DNA from: Aeromicrobium stalagmiti
GTDB lineage: Bacteria; Actinomycetota; Actinomycetes; Propionibacteriales; Nocardioidaceae
DNA length: 64,000 nt
NCBI RefSeq assembly: GCF_013283745.1
Contig: NZ_JABSTZ010000001.1
Coordinates: forward strand, 1,196,406-1,260,405
Direction: 5' to 3'
A model generated the notes under the pieces. The model had not been told where the DNA came from. It searched no databases and worked only from the letters and a program-made list of their open reading frames with translations. Within the stretch, counting starts at the first letter, position 1, and each line of letters starts with the position of its first letter. The position numbers and the translations under genes were made by a program. Positions 26,572-34,945 of this stretch are shown piece by piece.

Positions 26572-27719
26572 CCGTCACCGACGTGTGGTCCGACCTGGTC
26601 GGTCAGGAGCCCGTCGTCGACACCCTGCGTGCCGCCGTGGCGTCGGCCGGGGGTGACGGCCGGTCGATGACCCACGCGTGGCTGTTCACCGGGCCACCGG
26701 GGTCCGGGCGGTCCAACGCGGCACTCGCGTTCGCCGCGGCCCTGCAGTGCGAAAGTGGTGGCTGCGGGCAGTGCCACTCGTGCACGACGGCGCGGGCGGG
26801 CAGCCACCCCGACATCACGGTCATCACGACCGAGGGGCTCACGATCGGCGTCGACGGCATCCGCGAGTACGTCCGCGCGTCGTCGCTGCGGCCGGCCCTC
26901 GGCCGGTGGCAGGTGCTCGTCGTCGAGGACGCCGACCGGCTCACCGACCCGGCGGCTGCCGCCCTGCTCAAGGCGATCGAGGAGCCGTCCAAGCACACCG
27001 TCTGGATGCTGTGCGCCCCGTCCGCCGAGGACGTCATGATCACGCTGCGCTCACGGTCGCGCTCGGTCATCCTGCGCACCCCCGGCACCGCGGCGATCGC
27101 CCGGCTGCTGGTCGAGCGCGACGGCATCGAACCGGCGATGGCCCAGGCGGTCGCCGCCGCGTCGCAGGGGCACATCGGCCGGGCGCGGGGACTCGCCCGT
27201 GACCCGTCCGCGCGTGAGCGGCGACGGGCGATTCTCTCGATCCCGGTGTCGATCCACGGTCTCGGTGACTGCCTGGTGGCGGCCCAGCGCATCAGCGACG
27301 AGGCGACCGTCCGGGCGTCCGACTTCTGCGACGCCGCCGACGAGCGCGAGCTGGCCGACCTGCGCCAGGCCTGGGGTGTCGAGGAGCGCGGACGTCGTCC
27401 GGCCGGCTACGCCGGTGCCGCGTCGGCGCTCGAGAAGGACCAGAAGCGGCGCCGCACCCGCATGACCCGTGACGGCATCGACGGCGTGCTGCTCGACCTG
27501 CTGTCGTTCTGCCGCGACGTCCTCGCTGTGCAGTGCGCGACAGGCGTCGACCTGGTCAACGCCGACGTCGCCGACGACGTGCGCGAGATGGCCCGGGTGT
27601 GGACGCCCGAGTCGACGATCGGTGCCATCGATGCGATCGTCGAGTGCAGGGAGGCCCTGACCGCCAACGCCGCCCCGCTCCTTGCCCTCGAACGCATGAT
27701 GATGGGACTTCGCCGGTGA
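26568..27719 (+). CDS. holB: DNA polymerase III subunit delta'
   Basis: A 383-residue clamp-loader subunit. GPPGSGRSN at 42-50 is a P-loop with Arg48 in place of Lys, as expected for the non-hydrolysing delta' subunit. C61, C66, C69 and C72 form the zinc module of DnaX/HolB proteins. VLVVEDADRLTDPAAAALLKAIEEP carries the Walker B and SRC-adjacent region, though the helix after it reads RSRSVILRTP. The ATG at 26568 overlaps the tmk stop, and the stop overlaps the GTG of the peptidase gene. Confidence 0.92.
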   Translation: MTVTDVWSDLVGQEPVVDTLRAAVASAGGDGRSMTHAWLFTGPPGSGRSNAALAFAAALQCESGGCGQCHSCTTARAGSHPDITVITTEGLTIGVDGIREYVRASSLRPALGRWQVLVVEDADRLTDPAAAALLKAIEEPSKHTVWMLCAPSAEDVMITLRSRSRSVILRTPGTAAIARLLVERDGIEPAMAQAVAAASQGHIGRARGLARDPSARERRRAILSIPVSIHGLGDCLVAAQRISDEATVRASDFCDAADERELADLRQAWGVEERGRRPAGYAGAASALEKDQKRRRTRMTRDGIDGVLLDLLSFCRDVLAVQCATGVDLVNADVADDVREMARVWTPESTIGAIDAIVECREALTANAAPLLALERMMMGLRR

Positions 27720-29251
27720 CCCGTGCTCGTACGACCCTCGTGGTCGCGACCGTTCTTGCCCTTCTCGTCGGGGTCGCGGTCTATGCCGCGTTCGCGACCC
27801 GCGACGACTCCACCGGCTCGTTCACGACGCCGAAGCCTCTCGACGAGACCGCTCCCGAGGGTCTCGACGCCTTCTATGGCCAGAAGCTCAGCTGGTCGGC
27901 GTGCGACTCCGCCCGCTGTGCATGGGTCAAGGTGCCGGTCGACTACGACGAGCCCGACGGCGAGACGACCCGCATCCGGGTCAAGGTGCACCCCGGTGAC
28001 GACGCGAAGCGCAGCCTGTTCGTCAACCCCGGCGGTCCCGGCGGATCGGCGATCGACTTCGCCGACACCATGGTCGACCGCTTCGGCTCCCAGGTGACCC
28101 AGGCCTACGACGTCGTGGGCGTCGACCCGCGGGGCGTTGGCGAGAGCTCGCCCCTCACGTGCCTGCCGGCGAAGCAGTTCGACGACTTCGTCGCGACCGA
28201 TCCCGACCCTGACGACGACGCCGAGGTCGCGGCCCTGCGCAAGAGCTCGGAGACCATGGGCCAGGCGTGCCTCGACAACTCCGGTGACCTCGCCGCCCAC
28301 GTCTCCACGGTCGAGGTCGCCCGCGACATGGACGTCGTCCGGGCCCTGCTCGGCCGCAGCAAGCTCGACTGGTTCGGTGCGTCCTACGGCACCCAGCTGG
28401 GCGCGGTCTATGCCGAGCTCTTCCCCGACAAGGTCGGCCGCATGGTGCTCGACGGTGCCGTCGACCCCACGCTCGACTCGGTCGACGCCAGCTTCGCCCA
28501 GACGACGGGCTTCCAGCGGGCACTCGAGGCCTATGCCAAGGACTGCGTGACGTCCGACGACTGCCCGATCGGCAACGACGCGGAGGCCGGCATCGCCAAG
28601 ATCGCCGACCTGCTCAAGCAGCTCGACCAGAAGCCGCTCGAGCTCGACGGCGGTCGCCGCCTCACCGAGGGCAACGCGTTCTACGGCATCGCCGTGACGC
28701 TCTACGACCAGCAGACGTGGACCTACCTCAGCCAGGCGCTGCGCGGAGCGTTCGACGGCGACGGCACGATCCTCATGCTGCTGTCCGACACCTACTTCGA
28801 CCGTCAGCCCGACGGCTCCTACGGCGACAACAGCGGGCAGGTCATCTATGCCGTCAACTGCCTCGACTCGGGCGGTGCCGGCCTCTCGGTGGCCCAGACC
28901 CGGGCCGAGCTGCCTCGCTTCATGAAGGCGTCGCCGGTGTTCGGCTCCGCCCTCGGTTGGGGGGCCCTCGGCTGCTCCGACTGGCCGATCAAGGCGACCA
29001 ACCCGCTGCCCGACATCGACGCCCAGGGCGCGCCGCCGATCGTGGTCGTCGGCACGACGCGCGATCCGGCGACGCCCTACGAGTCCGCCGAGGCGCTCGC
29101 GTCACAGCTCGACTCCGGCGTGCTGCTGACCCGCGAGGGTGACGGTCACACGGCCTACGTCTCGGGCAACCAGTGCATCGTCGACGCCGTCAACACCTAC
29201 CTGCTCGACGGCACCCCGCCGAAGGACGGCACGGTCTGCAAGGAGTCCTGA
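27716..29251 (+). CDS. secreted alpha/beta hydrolase (tripeptidyl aminopeptidase/SlpD-like)
   Basis: 511 residues. An N-terminal signal or anchor segment (TTLVVATVLALLVGVAVYAAF) is followed by an extracellular alpha/beta hydrolase of the S33/TAP group. The oxyanion region is NPGGPGGSAIDF, the nucleophile is Ser223 in GASYG, the acid is in GTTRDPATPYE, and the catalytic His in GDGHTAYVSGNQC. A C-terminal TAP-like domain is present. Such enzymes trim peptides outside the cell; some are methylesterases. GTG 27716 overlaps the holB stop, an odd operon partner but strictly coupled. Confidence 0.88.
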   Translation: MTRARTTLVVATVLALLVGVAVYAAFATRDDSTGSFTTPKPLDETAPEGLDAFYGQKLSWSACDSARCAWVKVPVDYDEPDGETTRIRVKVHPGDDAKRSLFVNPGGPGGSAIDFADTMVDRFGSQVTQAYDVVGVDPRGVGESSPLTCLPAKQFDDFVATDPDPDDDAEVAALRKSSETMGQACLDNSGDLAAHVSTVEVARDMDVVRALLGRSKLDWFGASYGTQLGAVYAELFPDKVGRMVLDGAVDPTLDSVDASFAQTTGFQRALEAYAKDCVTSDDCPIGNDAEAGIAKIADLLKQLDQKPLELDGGRRLTEGNAFYGIAVTLYDQQTWTYLSQALRGAFDGDGTILMLLSDTYFDRQPDGSYGDNSGQVIYAVNCLDSGGAGLSVAQTRAELPRFMKASPVFGSALGWGALGCSDWPIKATNPLPDIDAQGAPPIVVVGTTRDPATPYESAEALASQLDSGVLLTREGDGHTAYVSGNQCIVDAVNTYLLDGTPPKDGTVCKES

Positions 29252-29306
29252 CCGCGCCAGACGCTCGGACCGCCCTGCCCCGGCCCCGTCCCGCCCCAGC
29301 CCCGCT

Positions 29307-29360
29307 TTTGGGCAGTTCTGTACCGATCGCGTGGCCGGACACCTGCACAACTGCCCACAA
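29307..29360. repeat. imperfect intergenic inverted repeat
   Basis: A GGGCAGTT core at 29310-29317 pairs with AACTGCCC at 29350-29357, with partly matching flanks. It lies between two convergent genes and may act as a two-way terminator. Confidence 0.5.
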
Positions 29361-29382
29361 CCTCGCGGGCGAGCGGGTGGGG

Positions 29383-29670
29383 TCAGCCGCGGATGTTCTC
29401 GTGGTGGCGGATGACCTCGGCGATGATGAAGTTGAGGAACTTCTCGGCGAACGCCGGGTCGAGATCGGCGTCGAGGGCCAGCGTGCGGAGGCGGGCGATC
29501 TGTCGCTCCTCGCGCGCCGGGTCGGACGGCGGCAGGTCGTGCTCGGCCTTGAGGCGGCCGACCCGCTTGGTGTACTTGAACCGCTCGGCCAGCACGTGGA
29601 TGAGCGCAGCATCGATGTTGTCGATGCTCGCTCGGATCTCTTCCAGCTCGGCCTGCGTCGTGTCAGTCAC
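29383..29670 (-). CDS. chorismate mutase (AroQ type)
   Basis: A 95-residue helical protein converting chorismate to prephenate in phenylalanine and tyrosine synthesis. The AroQ layout is visible: ELEEIRASIDNIDAALIHVLAERF (first helix with the active-site Arg), KRVGRLKAEHDLPPSDPAREERQI (second Arg/Lys set) and the C-terminal helix FLNFIIAEVIRHHENIRG. GTG 29670 is preferred over the in-frame start at 29718 because TAGAAT ends 7 nt before it. The tRNA gene lies divergently upstream. Confidence 0.9.
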   Translation of the reverse strand: MTDTTQAELEEIRASIDNIDAALIHVLAERFKYTKRVGRLKAEHDLPPSDPAREERQIARLRTLALDADLDPAFAEKFLNFIIAEVIRHHENIRG

Positions 29671-29677
29671 GCGTGTG

Positions 29678-29683
29678 ATTCTA
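29678..29683 (-). promoter_or_regulatory. -10 hexamer, leaderless start of chorismate mutase
   Basis: TAGAAT on the minus strand ends 7 nt before the GTG at 29670. Confidence 0.5.
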
Positions 29684-29722
29684 CGGTGACCGGGGTGGTG
29701 CGCCGACGCTACGACCACCCGG

Positions 29723-29728
29723 TAGACT
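29723..29728 (+). promoter_or_regulatory. candidate -10 of tRNA-Thr
   Basis: TAGACT lies 38 bp before the tRNA 5' end, leaving a short leader for RNase P processing. No clear -35 is visible. Confidence 0.35.
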
Positions 29729-29766
29729 CTCTTCTTGGTTCGGCGGGCGATCCTCGGCGAACCTTG

Positions 29767-29839
29767 GCCGCCTTAGCTCAGTCGGTAGAGCGTTTCACTC
29801 GTAATGAAAAGGTCGTCGGTTCGATTCCGACAGGCGGCT
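29767..29839 (+). tRNA. tRNA-Thr (anticodon CGT)
   Basis: A 73-nt cloverleaf. The acceptor stem GCCGCCT/AGGCGGC pairs fully. The D arm GCTCAGTCGGTAGAGC, the anticodon stem TTTCA/TGAAA with loop CTCGTAA, and the T arm GTCGGTTCGATTCCGAC are regular. The anticodon at 29800-29802 is CGT and reads the threonine codon ACG. The CCA end is not encoded. No integrase or direct repeat suggests use as an attachment site. Confidence 0.97.
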
Positions 29840-29897
29840 CCGATACTTTTCTCCGTGTCGGGGTGTGTGACTCGCCCCCGAGCGAGGGTGGTGCGAC

Positions 29898-30956
29898 ATG
29901 CGAGCGGTGAGGTTCGAGCGGTTCCAGGCCACGCCTGAGCTCGTCGACGTCCCCGATCCGCACTGTCCTCGTGCGGGTGTCGTCATCGCCGTGGGCGCGA
30001 CGGGCCTGTGCCGCAGCGACTGGCACGGGTGGATGGGCCACGATCCTGACATCCGGCTGCCGCACGTGCCCGGCCACGAGCTGGCCGGCACGGTCGTCGC
30101 CGTCGGCGGCGACGTCACGTCGTGGCGGGTGGGGGACCGGGTCACGACTCCGTTCGTGTGCGCGTGCGGCACGTGCGCGACGTGCCTGCGCGGCGACCAC
30201 CAGGTGTGCGAGGACCAGCGGCAGCCGGGCTTCACCGACTGGGGCTCCTTCGCCGAGCTGGTGGCCATCGACCGGGCCGAGGTCAACCTCGTGCGCGTGC
30301 CCGACGAGATGACGTTCGACGTCGCCGCCAGCTTGGGCTGCCGGTTCGCGACGGCCTACCGTGCCGTCGTCCAGCTCGGCACCGTCGGGGCCGGTGACTG
30401 GGTCGCGGTGCACGGATGTGGCGGCGTCGGGCTGTCTGCGGTCATGATCGCGGCCGCCCACGGCGCGCGGGTGATCGCGGTCGACATCGCGCGGGAGTCG
30501 CTGGAGCTGGCCACGTCGGTGGGAGCGGAGGTCGTGATCGACTCCGTGGACCGTGACGTCCCGGCCCTCATCCGTGAGGTCACCTCGGGTGGTGCTGACC
30601 TGTCGGTCGATGCCTTGGGCAGCACCGCGACGATGAACGACTCCCTGAGCTGCCTGCGCAGGCGAGGCCGTCACGTGCAGGTCGGCCTGCTGGCCGGCGC
30701 GGACGAGGCGCCCTCGGTACCGATGGGGATGGTGATCGGCTCCGAGCTGCAGATCCTCGGCAGCCACGGCATGTCGGCCCACACCTACCCAGCGATGCTG
30801 CACGAGGTGGCCACGGGCGTGCTGAGGCCCGACCTGCTGGTCCGGGACGTCATCGGGCTCGAGGACGTCCCGCAGCGTCTGGTCGGGCTCGGCCGTCAGG
30901 GTGGCGTCACCATCATCCGGCCCGGCCTGACCCGCGAGTCCGCACCGCGATCCTGA
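29898..30956 (+). CDS. zinc-dependent alcohol dehydrogenase
   Basis: 352-residue medium-chain dehydrogenase. Catalytic zinc ligands C38 and H60-E61, structural zinc ligands C90, C93, C96 and C104, and a Rossmann loop GCGGVGLSAV near residues 172-181 are all present, with an acidic residue after strand 2 (VIAVDIAR) favouring NAD. The substrate is unspecified; it is close to general alcohol dehydrogenases of actinobacteria. It starts just after the tRNA with GAGGG upstream. The last 44 bp overlap the convergent FN3 gene. Confidence 0.88.
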   Translation: MRAVRFERFQATPELVDVPDPHCPRAGVVIAVGATGLCRSDWHGWMGHDPDIRLPHVPGHELAGTVVAVGGDVTSWRVGDRVTTPFVCACGTCATCLRGDHQVCEDQRQPGFTDWGSFAELVAIDRAEVNLVRVPDEMTFDVAASLGCRFATAYRAVVQLGTVGAGDWVAVHGCGGVGLSAVMIAAAHGARVIAVDIARESLELATSVGAEVVIDSVDRDVPALIREVTSGGADLSVDALGSTATMNDSLSCLRRRGRHVQVGLLAGADEAPSVPMGMVIGSELQILGSHGMSAHTYPAMLHEVATGVLRPDLLVRDVIGLEDVPQRLVGLGRQGGVTIIRPGLTRESAPRS

Positions 30957-31590
30957 CCGGCTGCGAGTCACCGGCGTAGTTGAACGACACGAGCGTGAAG
31001 ACGTAGCGCCGCCCGGGAGCCAGGCCGCGCAGGACGGCGCGGTGCGTCGTCGACGGCAGGGAGAGAGCGGTGCGCGTGCGCGAGATCCGGAAGCCGTCGA
31101 CGCGGGGATCATCGGTGGTCGAGGGATCGCGCCAGGTCACGACGGCACGGGTGCGGTCAGCGTGGACGCGCACGTGGGTCGGGCTCATGGGCGGGCCCAG
31201 CGTCCCCGGATCGTCCGTCTCGACGACGGAGCCGGGAAACCAGGCATTGATCTCGCCGCTGTCGCCCGACACCGTCGCCGAGAGGTCGACCGTCGCCCCC
31301 GCGACCAGCGGCTGCGCCAACGGCACGGTGACGGTCTGCTCGACCCCGCCGCCCACGCACGACATCTCGGTCTGGCCGATGACGGCCGGCTGATCGGCAC
31401 CCGCGAGGACGAACACCGTGGTGGGCGGATCGGTCGGACAGACGATCACCAGCTCCACCGAGGAGGACCTGAGGTGCGACAACGTGATGCCGAGGTCGGC
31501 GCCCACGGCTGCGGGAGGTGCTGCCAGGGCCGCGACGGCGGCGGCAACCGCCAGGAGGATGATCCGTGGCGTGGTGCGACGTGCGTGCAT
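30913..31590 (-). CDS. secreted fibronectin type III domain protein
   Basis: 225 residues. A signal peptide (MHARR..., hydrophobic core, cleavage probably near AVGA at residue 30) precedes an all-beta region of about 95 residues with two cysteines that may form a disulfide. An FN3 domain follows (about 130-222), recognisable from THVRVHADRTRAVVTWRDPS and the RRYVFTLVSFNYAGDS strand. It has no cell-wall sorting signal. The function is unknown; FN3 modules usually space or bind extracellular partners. GGGAG sits before the ATG. Confidence 0.75.
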   Translation of the reverse strand: MHARRTTPRIILLAVAAAVAALAAPPAAVGADLGITLSHLRSSSVELVIVCPTDPPTTVFVLAGADQPAVIGQTEMSCVGGGVEQTVTVPLAQPLVAGATVDLSATVSGDSGEINAWFPGSVVETDDPGTLGPPMSPTHVRVHADRTRAVVTWRDPSTTDDPRVDGFRISRTRTALSLPSTTHRAVLRGLAPGRRYVFTLVSFNYAGDSQPVRIAVRTRGSGRAG

Positions 31591-31760
31591 AGGGGCTCCC
31601 TCGATCGTGTGACCCCGGAGGATGCGCCCCTCTGCGGCCGCTGAGACGGCGACTGTAGCCCGGTACCGCCGGATCGTTCAGGGACGTTGGTCATCAATAG
31701 ATCGACCTGAAGGTCCCGGCCGCAGCGGAGGGAGGCCTGCAGAAATTGATGGCGCGAGGA

Positions 31761-31787
31761 TGTCGAGAACGCTCCGCCGGTTCCGTC
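31761..31787 (+). promoter_or_regulatory. ECF42-type sigma factor promoter
   Basis: TGTCGA at 31761-31766 and CGTC at 31784-31787 are 17 bp apart. This matches, as I recall it, the promoter motif described for ECF42 sigma factors (TGTCGA and CG(A/T)C). It lies 51 bp before the YCII gene that is coupled to an ECF42-type sigma gene, so autoregulation is likely. Confidence 0.65.
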
Positions 31788-31838
31788 CCAGGCATGAGCG
31801 CGACCACAATGGGTCGCACGACACCGAGGAGAACCACC

Positions 31839-32246
31839 ATGGCCAAGTACTTGATGCTCAAGCACTACCGAGGCGCTCCCGCCGCGGTCAACAACGTGAT
31901 GATGGACCAGTGGACCCAGGACGAGATCTCGGCCCACATCCAGTACATGAACGACTTCGCCGACCGGCTCAAGGAAGCCGGAGAGTTCGTCGACGCCCAG
32001 GCGCTGGCGCCGGAGGGCACCTGGGTCCAGTACGGCGGTGAGGGCCGTCCGCCCGTCACGGACGGTCCGTTTGCGGAGACCAAGGACCTCATTGCCGGCT
32101 GGATGGTCATCGACGTCGACTCCTACGACCGTGCCCTCGAGCTGGCGGGCGAGCTGTCGGCCGCACCAGGCGCGGGCGGACGTCCGATCCACGAGTGGCT
32201 CGAGCTGCGCCCGTTCATGGGCGAGGCCCACACGATCACGGAGTGA
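31839..32246 (+). CDS. YCII-related (DGPF-type) protein
   Basis: A 135-residue ferredoxin-like alpha+beta protein. The family signature DGPFAETKDLIAGWMVIDVDSYDRALE lies near residues 75-101, and PIHEWLELRPF closes the domain. These small proteins are regularly encoded with ECF42 sigma factors and may act as enzymes or sensors. GAGGAG sits 8 nt before the ATG. The stop overlaps the GTG of the sigma gene, so the two are translationally coupled. Confidence 0.9.
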   Translation: MAKYLMLKHYRGAPAAVNNVMMDQWTQDEISAHIQYMNDFADRLKEAGEFVDAQALAPEGTWVQYGGEGRPPVTDGPFAETKDLIAGWMVIDVDSYDRALELAGELSAAPGAGGRPIHEWLELRPFMGEAHTITE

Positions 32247-33391
32247 GCGGTCCGGTGGACGAGGCCCTGCTGCGCAGCCTCGCGCCCAGCGTGCTCGCGA
32301 TCCTCGTCCGTCGCGGAGCAGACTTCGCGGCGGCCGAGGACGCGGTGCAGGACGCGCTGGTCGAGGCCGTGCGTGCCTGGCCGGCCGACCCGCCGCGGGA
32401 CGCCAAGGCGTGGCTGGTCACGGTCGCGTGGCGCAGGTTCCTCGACGCCACCCGGTCGGAGTCCGCCCGCCGCCGGCGTGAGGAGACCGTCGACCACGAG
32501 CCGGAGCCGGGCCCGACCCCGGACGTCGACGACACGATGCAGCTGTACTTCCTGTGCGCCCACCCCGCCCTGACTCCGTCGTCGGCGGTCGCGCTGACCC
32601 TGCGCGCCGTCGGCGGACTGACCACCCGGCAGATCGCCGAGGCCTACCTGGTGCCCGAGGCGACGATGACGCAGCGCATCAGCCGGGCCAAGCGCACCGT
32701 CGCGGAGGTGCGACTCGACCAGCCGGGCGACGTCGCCACGGTGCTGCGGGTGCTCTACCTGGTCTTCAACGAGGGCTACTCGGGCGACGTCGACCTCGCC
32801 GCCGAGGCCGTCCGGATCACCCGCCAAGTGGCCGCCGCGATCGACCACCCGGAGGCGTCGGGGCTGCTGGCGCTGATGCTGCTCCACCACGCCCGGTGCC
32901 CTGCCCGCACGGCCGCCGACGGCAGCCTCGTGCCCCTCGCCGAGCAGGACCGTGGGCGGTGGGACACCGAGTCGATCGCCGAGGGCGTCGAGATCTTGCA
33001 GACCGCGCTGGCCCGCGACCGGCTCGGCGAGTTCCAGGCCCAGGCGGCGATCGCCGCCTTGCACGCCGACGCGCAGCGCGCCGACGAGACCGACTGGGTG
33101 CAGATCGTCGAGTGGTACGACGAGCTCGTGCGGCTGACCGGCAGCCCCGTCGTCCGCCTCAACCGAGCGGTCGCCGTCGGTGAGTCGGACGGGCCCCGCG
33201 CCGGCCTCGCGGCGCTCGCCGAGGTCGATCCGTCACTGCCCAGGCACGCCGCCGTGGCTGCCTACCTGCACGAGCGAGACGGCGATCCGGTGCGTGCCGC
33301 CGGCCTGTATGCCGAGGCGGCGCAGCGGGCGACGAACCTGGCCGAGCGCGACCACCTCATGCGTCAGGCGGCCCGGCTCAACGCCCGGTGA
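32243..33391 (+). CDS. ECF42-group RNA polymerase sigma factor
   Basis: 382 residues, twice the length of an ordinary ECF sigma factor. Sigma region 2 (about 15-85, including DFAAAEDAVQDALVEAVRAWP) and region 4 (about 115-160, LTTRQIAEAYLVPEATMTQRISRAKRTVAEV) are followed by a C-terminal extension of about 200 residues (DUF6596/TPR-like, starting VLYLVFNEGYSG). That extension defines ECF42 and probably replaces a conventional anti-sigma factor. It is coupled to the YCII gene, and a matching promoter lies upstream of the pair. Confidence 0.9.
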   Translation: MSGPVDEALLRSLAPSVLAILVRRGADFAAAEDAVQDALVEAVRAWPADPPRDAKAWLVTVAWRRFLDATRSESARRRREETVDHEPEPGPTPDVDDTMQLYFLCAHPALTPSSAVALTLRAVGGLTTRQIAEAYLVPEATMTQRISRAKRTVAEVRLDQPGDVATVLRVLYLVFNEGYSGDVDLAAEAVRITRQVAAAIDHPEASGLLALMLLHHARCPARTAADGSLVPLAEQDRGRWDTESIAEGVEILQTALARDRLGEFQAQAAIAALHADAQRADETDWVQIVEWYDELVRLTGSPVVRLNRAVAVGESDGPRAGLAALAEVDPSLPRHAAVAAYLHERDGDPVRAAGLYAEAAQRATNLAERDHLMRQAARLNAR

Positions 33392-33407
33392 GGTCGACAG
33401 GTCGGGG

Positions 33408-33887
33408 TCAGTGTGAGGAGTCGGACCCCAGCAGGCGGTCGAGCACGTCGACGATGAGCTGGTGGTCGTCGCGCTGGGGCAGTCCCGAGACCGCGATCGT
33501 CCCGACGCAGCCGGTGCCGCCGAGGAGCAGCGGGAACGCGCCGCCGTGTGCCGCGAAGACGGCCGGGTCGAGCCGCGAGCTGGCCTCGAACGTGCTGCCC
33601 CTGACCCGGAACTGCTCGCCGACCCGCAGCGACGACTGGCCATAGCGGTCGACGACGGCGCACTTGCGGTCGAGCCAGCCGTCGTTGTCGGCCGAAGCGC
33701 CCGGCAGTGCGGTGTGGAAGAGCCGCTGGCCGTTGCGGCGGATGCTGATCGCGACCGGGAGCGACGCCGACAGCGCCACGTCGCGCAGCGCACCGCCCAC
33801 CTCCCACGCATCGGCCTCGTCGAACGCCGGGAACACGAGCCGCTGCTCCTGGGCGATGAGCTCGTCGAGCAGCTCCCGGCCCGTCAT
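33408..33887 (-). CDS. HbpS-like/UPF0303 family protein
   Basis: 159 residues of the heme-degrading/HbpS-like (GlcG) fold: LPVAISIRRNGQRLFHTALPG, DRKCAVVDRYGQSS and AAHGGAFPLLLGGTGCVGTIAVSGLPQRDDHQ are characteristic. Members bind heme, cobalamin or sugar-acid-like ligands, and the function here is not known. It is the last gene of the sugar-acid operon. Its ATG overlaps the stop of the Gfo/Idh gene. Its presence in such a cluster is common but unexplained. Confidence 0.78.
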   Translation of the reverse strand: MTGRELLDELIAQEQRLVFPAFDEADAWEVGGALRDVALSASLPVAISIRRNGQRLFHTALPGASADNDGWLDRKCAVVDRYGQSSLRVGEQFRVRGSTFEASSRLDPAVFAAHGGAFPLLLGGTGCVGTIAVSGLPQRDDHQLIVDVLDRLLGSDSSH

Positions 33888-34924
33888 GCCGACGCTCCCG
33901 GGCGCACGGTCTCGCCGGTGGTGGCGCTGACACGTGCGGCCTCGAGGACGTCGGCCGTGGCCACGGCGTCGGCTGCCGGCACGGGTGGCGGTCCCTCTCC
34001 GCGGACGGCGCGGGCGAAGGCCGGGTAGTAGGTGTCCCACGCGCCGCGGGCCAGGGTGACGGCCGACGGCACGGATGCGACGAAGAGCTGGTCGACATCG
34101 GACGGTGGCTCGACACCCCAGCTGTCGCCGGCTGCCGGGCCGACGCCCGTGATCAGCACGTCCTCCTGGGAGTCGGCGCTCGTGACGACGACCGAGGCGG
34201 ACGATCCGGTCACGCGGAAGCGCGGTCCGGGAGCATGCTGGCTCCAGCTGCCCCACAGGTGCGACACGGCCCCGCCGGAGTGCTGCAGGGCGACGAACAC
34301 GTCGTCGTCGAGGCCGTTGTCACGGGTGCGCCACTCGGCACGGACCGCGTCGACCGGACCGAGCAGGACGAGCGCCTGGTCGACCAGGTGCGCCCCGAAG
34401 TCGAGGAGGGTCCCGCCGCCGGCCGCCCCCGGACCGTCCTGCGGCGCGAAGCGCTCGAACCGCGACTCGAACCGTGAGACCTGACCGAGCGTCCCGTCGT
34501 CGACCAGCCCGCGGACGGTCAGGAAGTCGGAGTCCCAGCGCCGGTTCTGGTAGGGGCTCAGCACGACGCCCTGCTCGTCGGCGAGTGCCACCGATCGCCT
34601 GGCCGCCGCCGGGTCGAGCGCGAAGGGCTTGTCGCAGACCACCGCGAGCCCGAGGCCGATCGCCTCGTCGGTGAGGGCGGAGTGGGTGTCGGCGGGCGTC
34701 GAGATCGCCACGGCCTCGGCGCCGGCGGCGGCGATCGCCGCCAGGGAGTCGTACGTCGTGGTGCCCGGGTGCTCGCTCTCGACGAGTGCACGTCGCTCGT
34801 CAGAGGTCGTGACGACGCCGACGAGCTCGCACTCCGGCGCACCGGCGATCAGCGGGGCGTGGAAGTAGCGACCGCCGAAGCCGTAGCCGACGAGTCCGAT
34901 CCTGAGGGGTTCCATGGTGTCCAT
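33884..34924 (-). CDS. Gfo/Idh/MocA family oxidoreductase
   Basis: 346 residues. The N-terminal Rossmann domain has GLVGYGFGGRYFHAPL, and the CDKPFAL (EKP-type) motif supplies the catalytic lysine region. The C-terminal alpha/beta domain has GGTLLDFGAHLVDQAL with the usual Asp/His pair. It oxidises a sugar or sugar derivative with NAD(P). In this operon it could be the first dehydrogenase (aldose to lactone). An alternative ATG at 34915 is equally possible. Confidence 0.85.
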   Translation of the reverse strand: MDTMEPLRIGLVGYGFGGRYFHAPLIAGAPECELVGVVTTSDERRALVESEHPGTTTYDSLAAIAAAGAEAVAISTPADTHSALTDEAIGLGLAVVCDKPFALDPAAARRSVALADEQGVVLSPYQNRRWDSDFLTVRGLVDDGTLGQVSRFESRFERFAPQDGPGAAGGGTLLDFGAHLVDQALVLLGPVDAVRAEWRTRDNGLDDDVFVALQHSGGAVSHLWGSWSQHAPGPRFRVTGSSASVVVTSADSQEDVLITGVGPAAGDSWGVEPPSDVDQLFVASVPSAVTLARGAWDTYYPAFARAVRGEGPPPVPAADAVATADVLEAARVSATTGETVRPGASA

Positions 34925-34945
34925 CCTGTCGCGTGGTGTCGGAGC

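Noticed and set aside
29767-29839. tRNA-Thr as an integration site
   Set aside because: There is no duplicated tRNA 3' end, integrase or mobile gene on either side.
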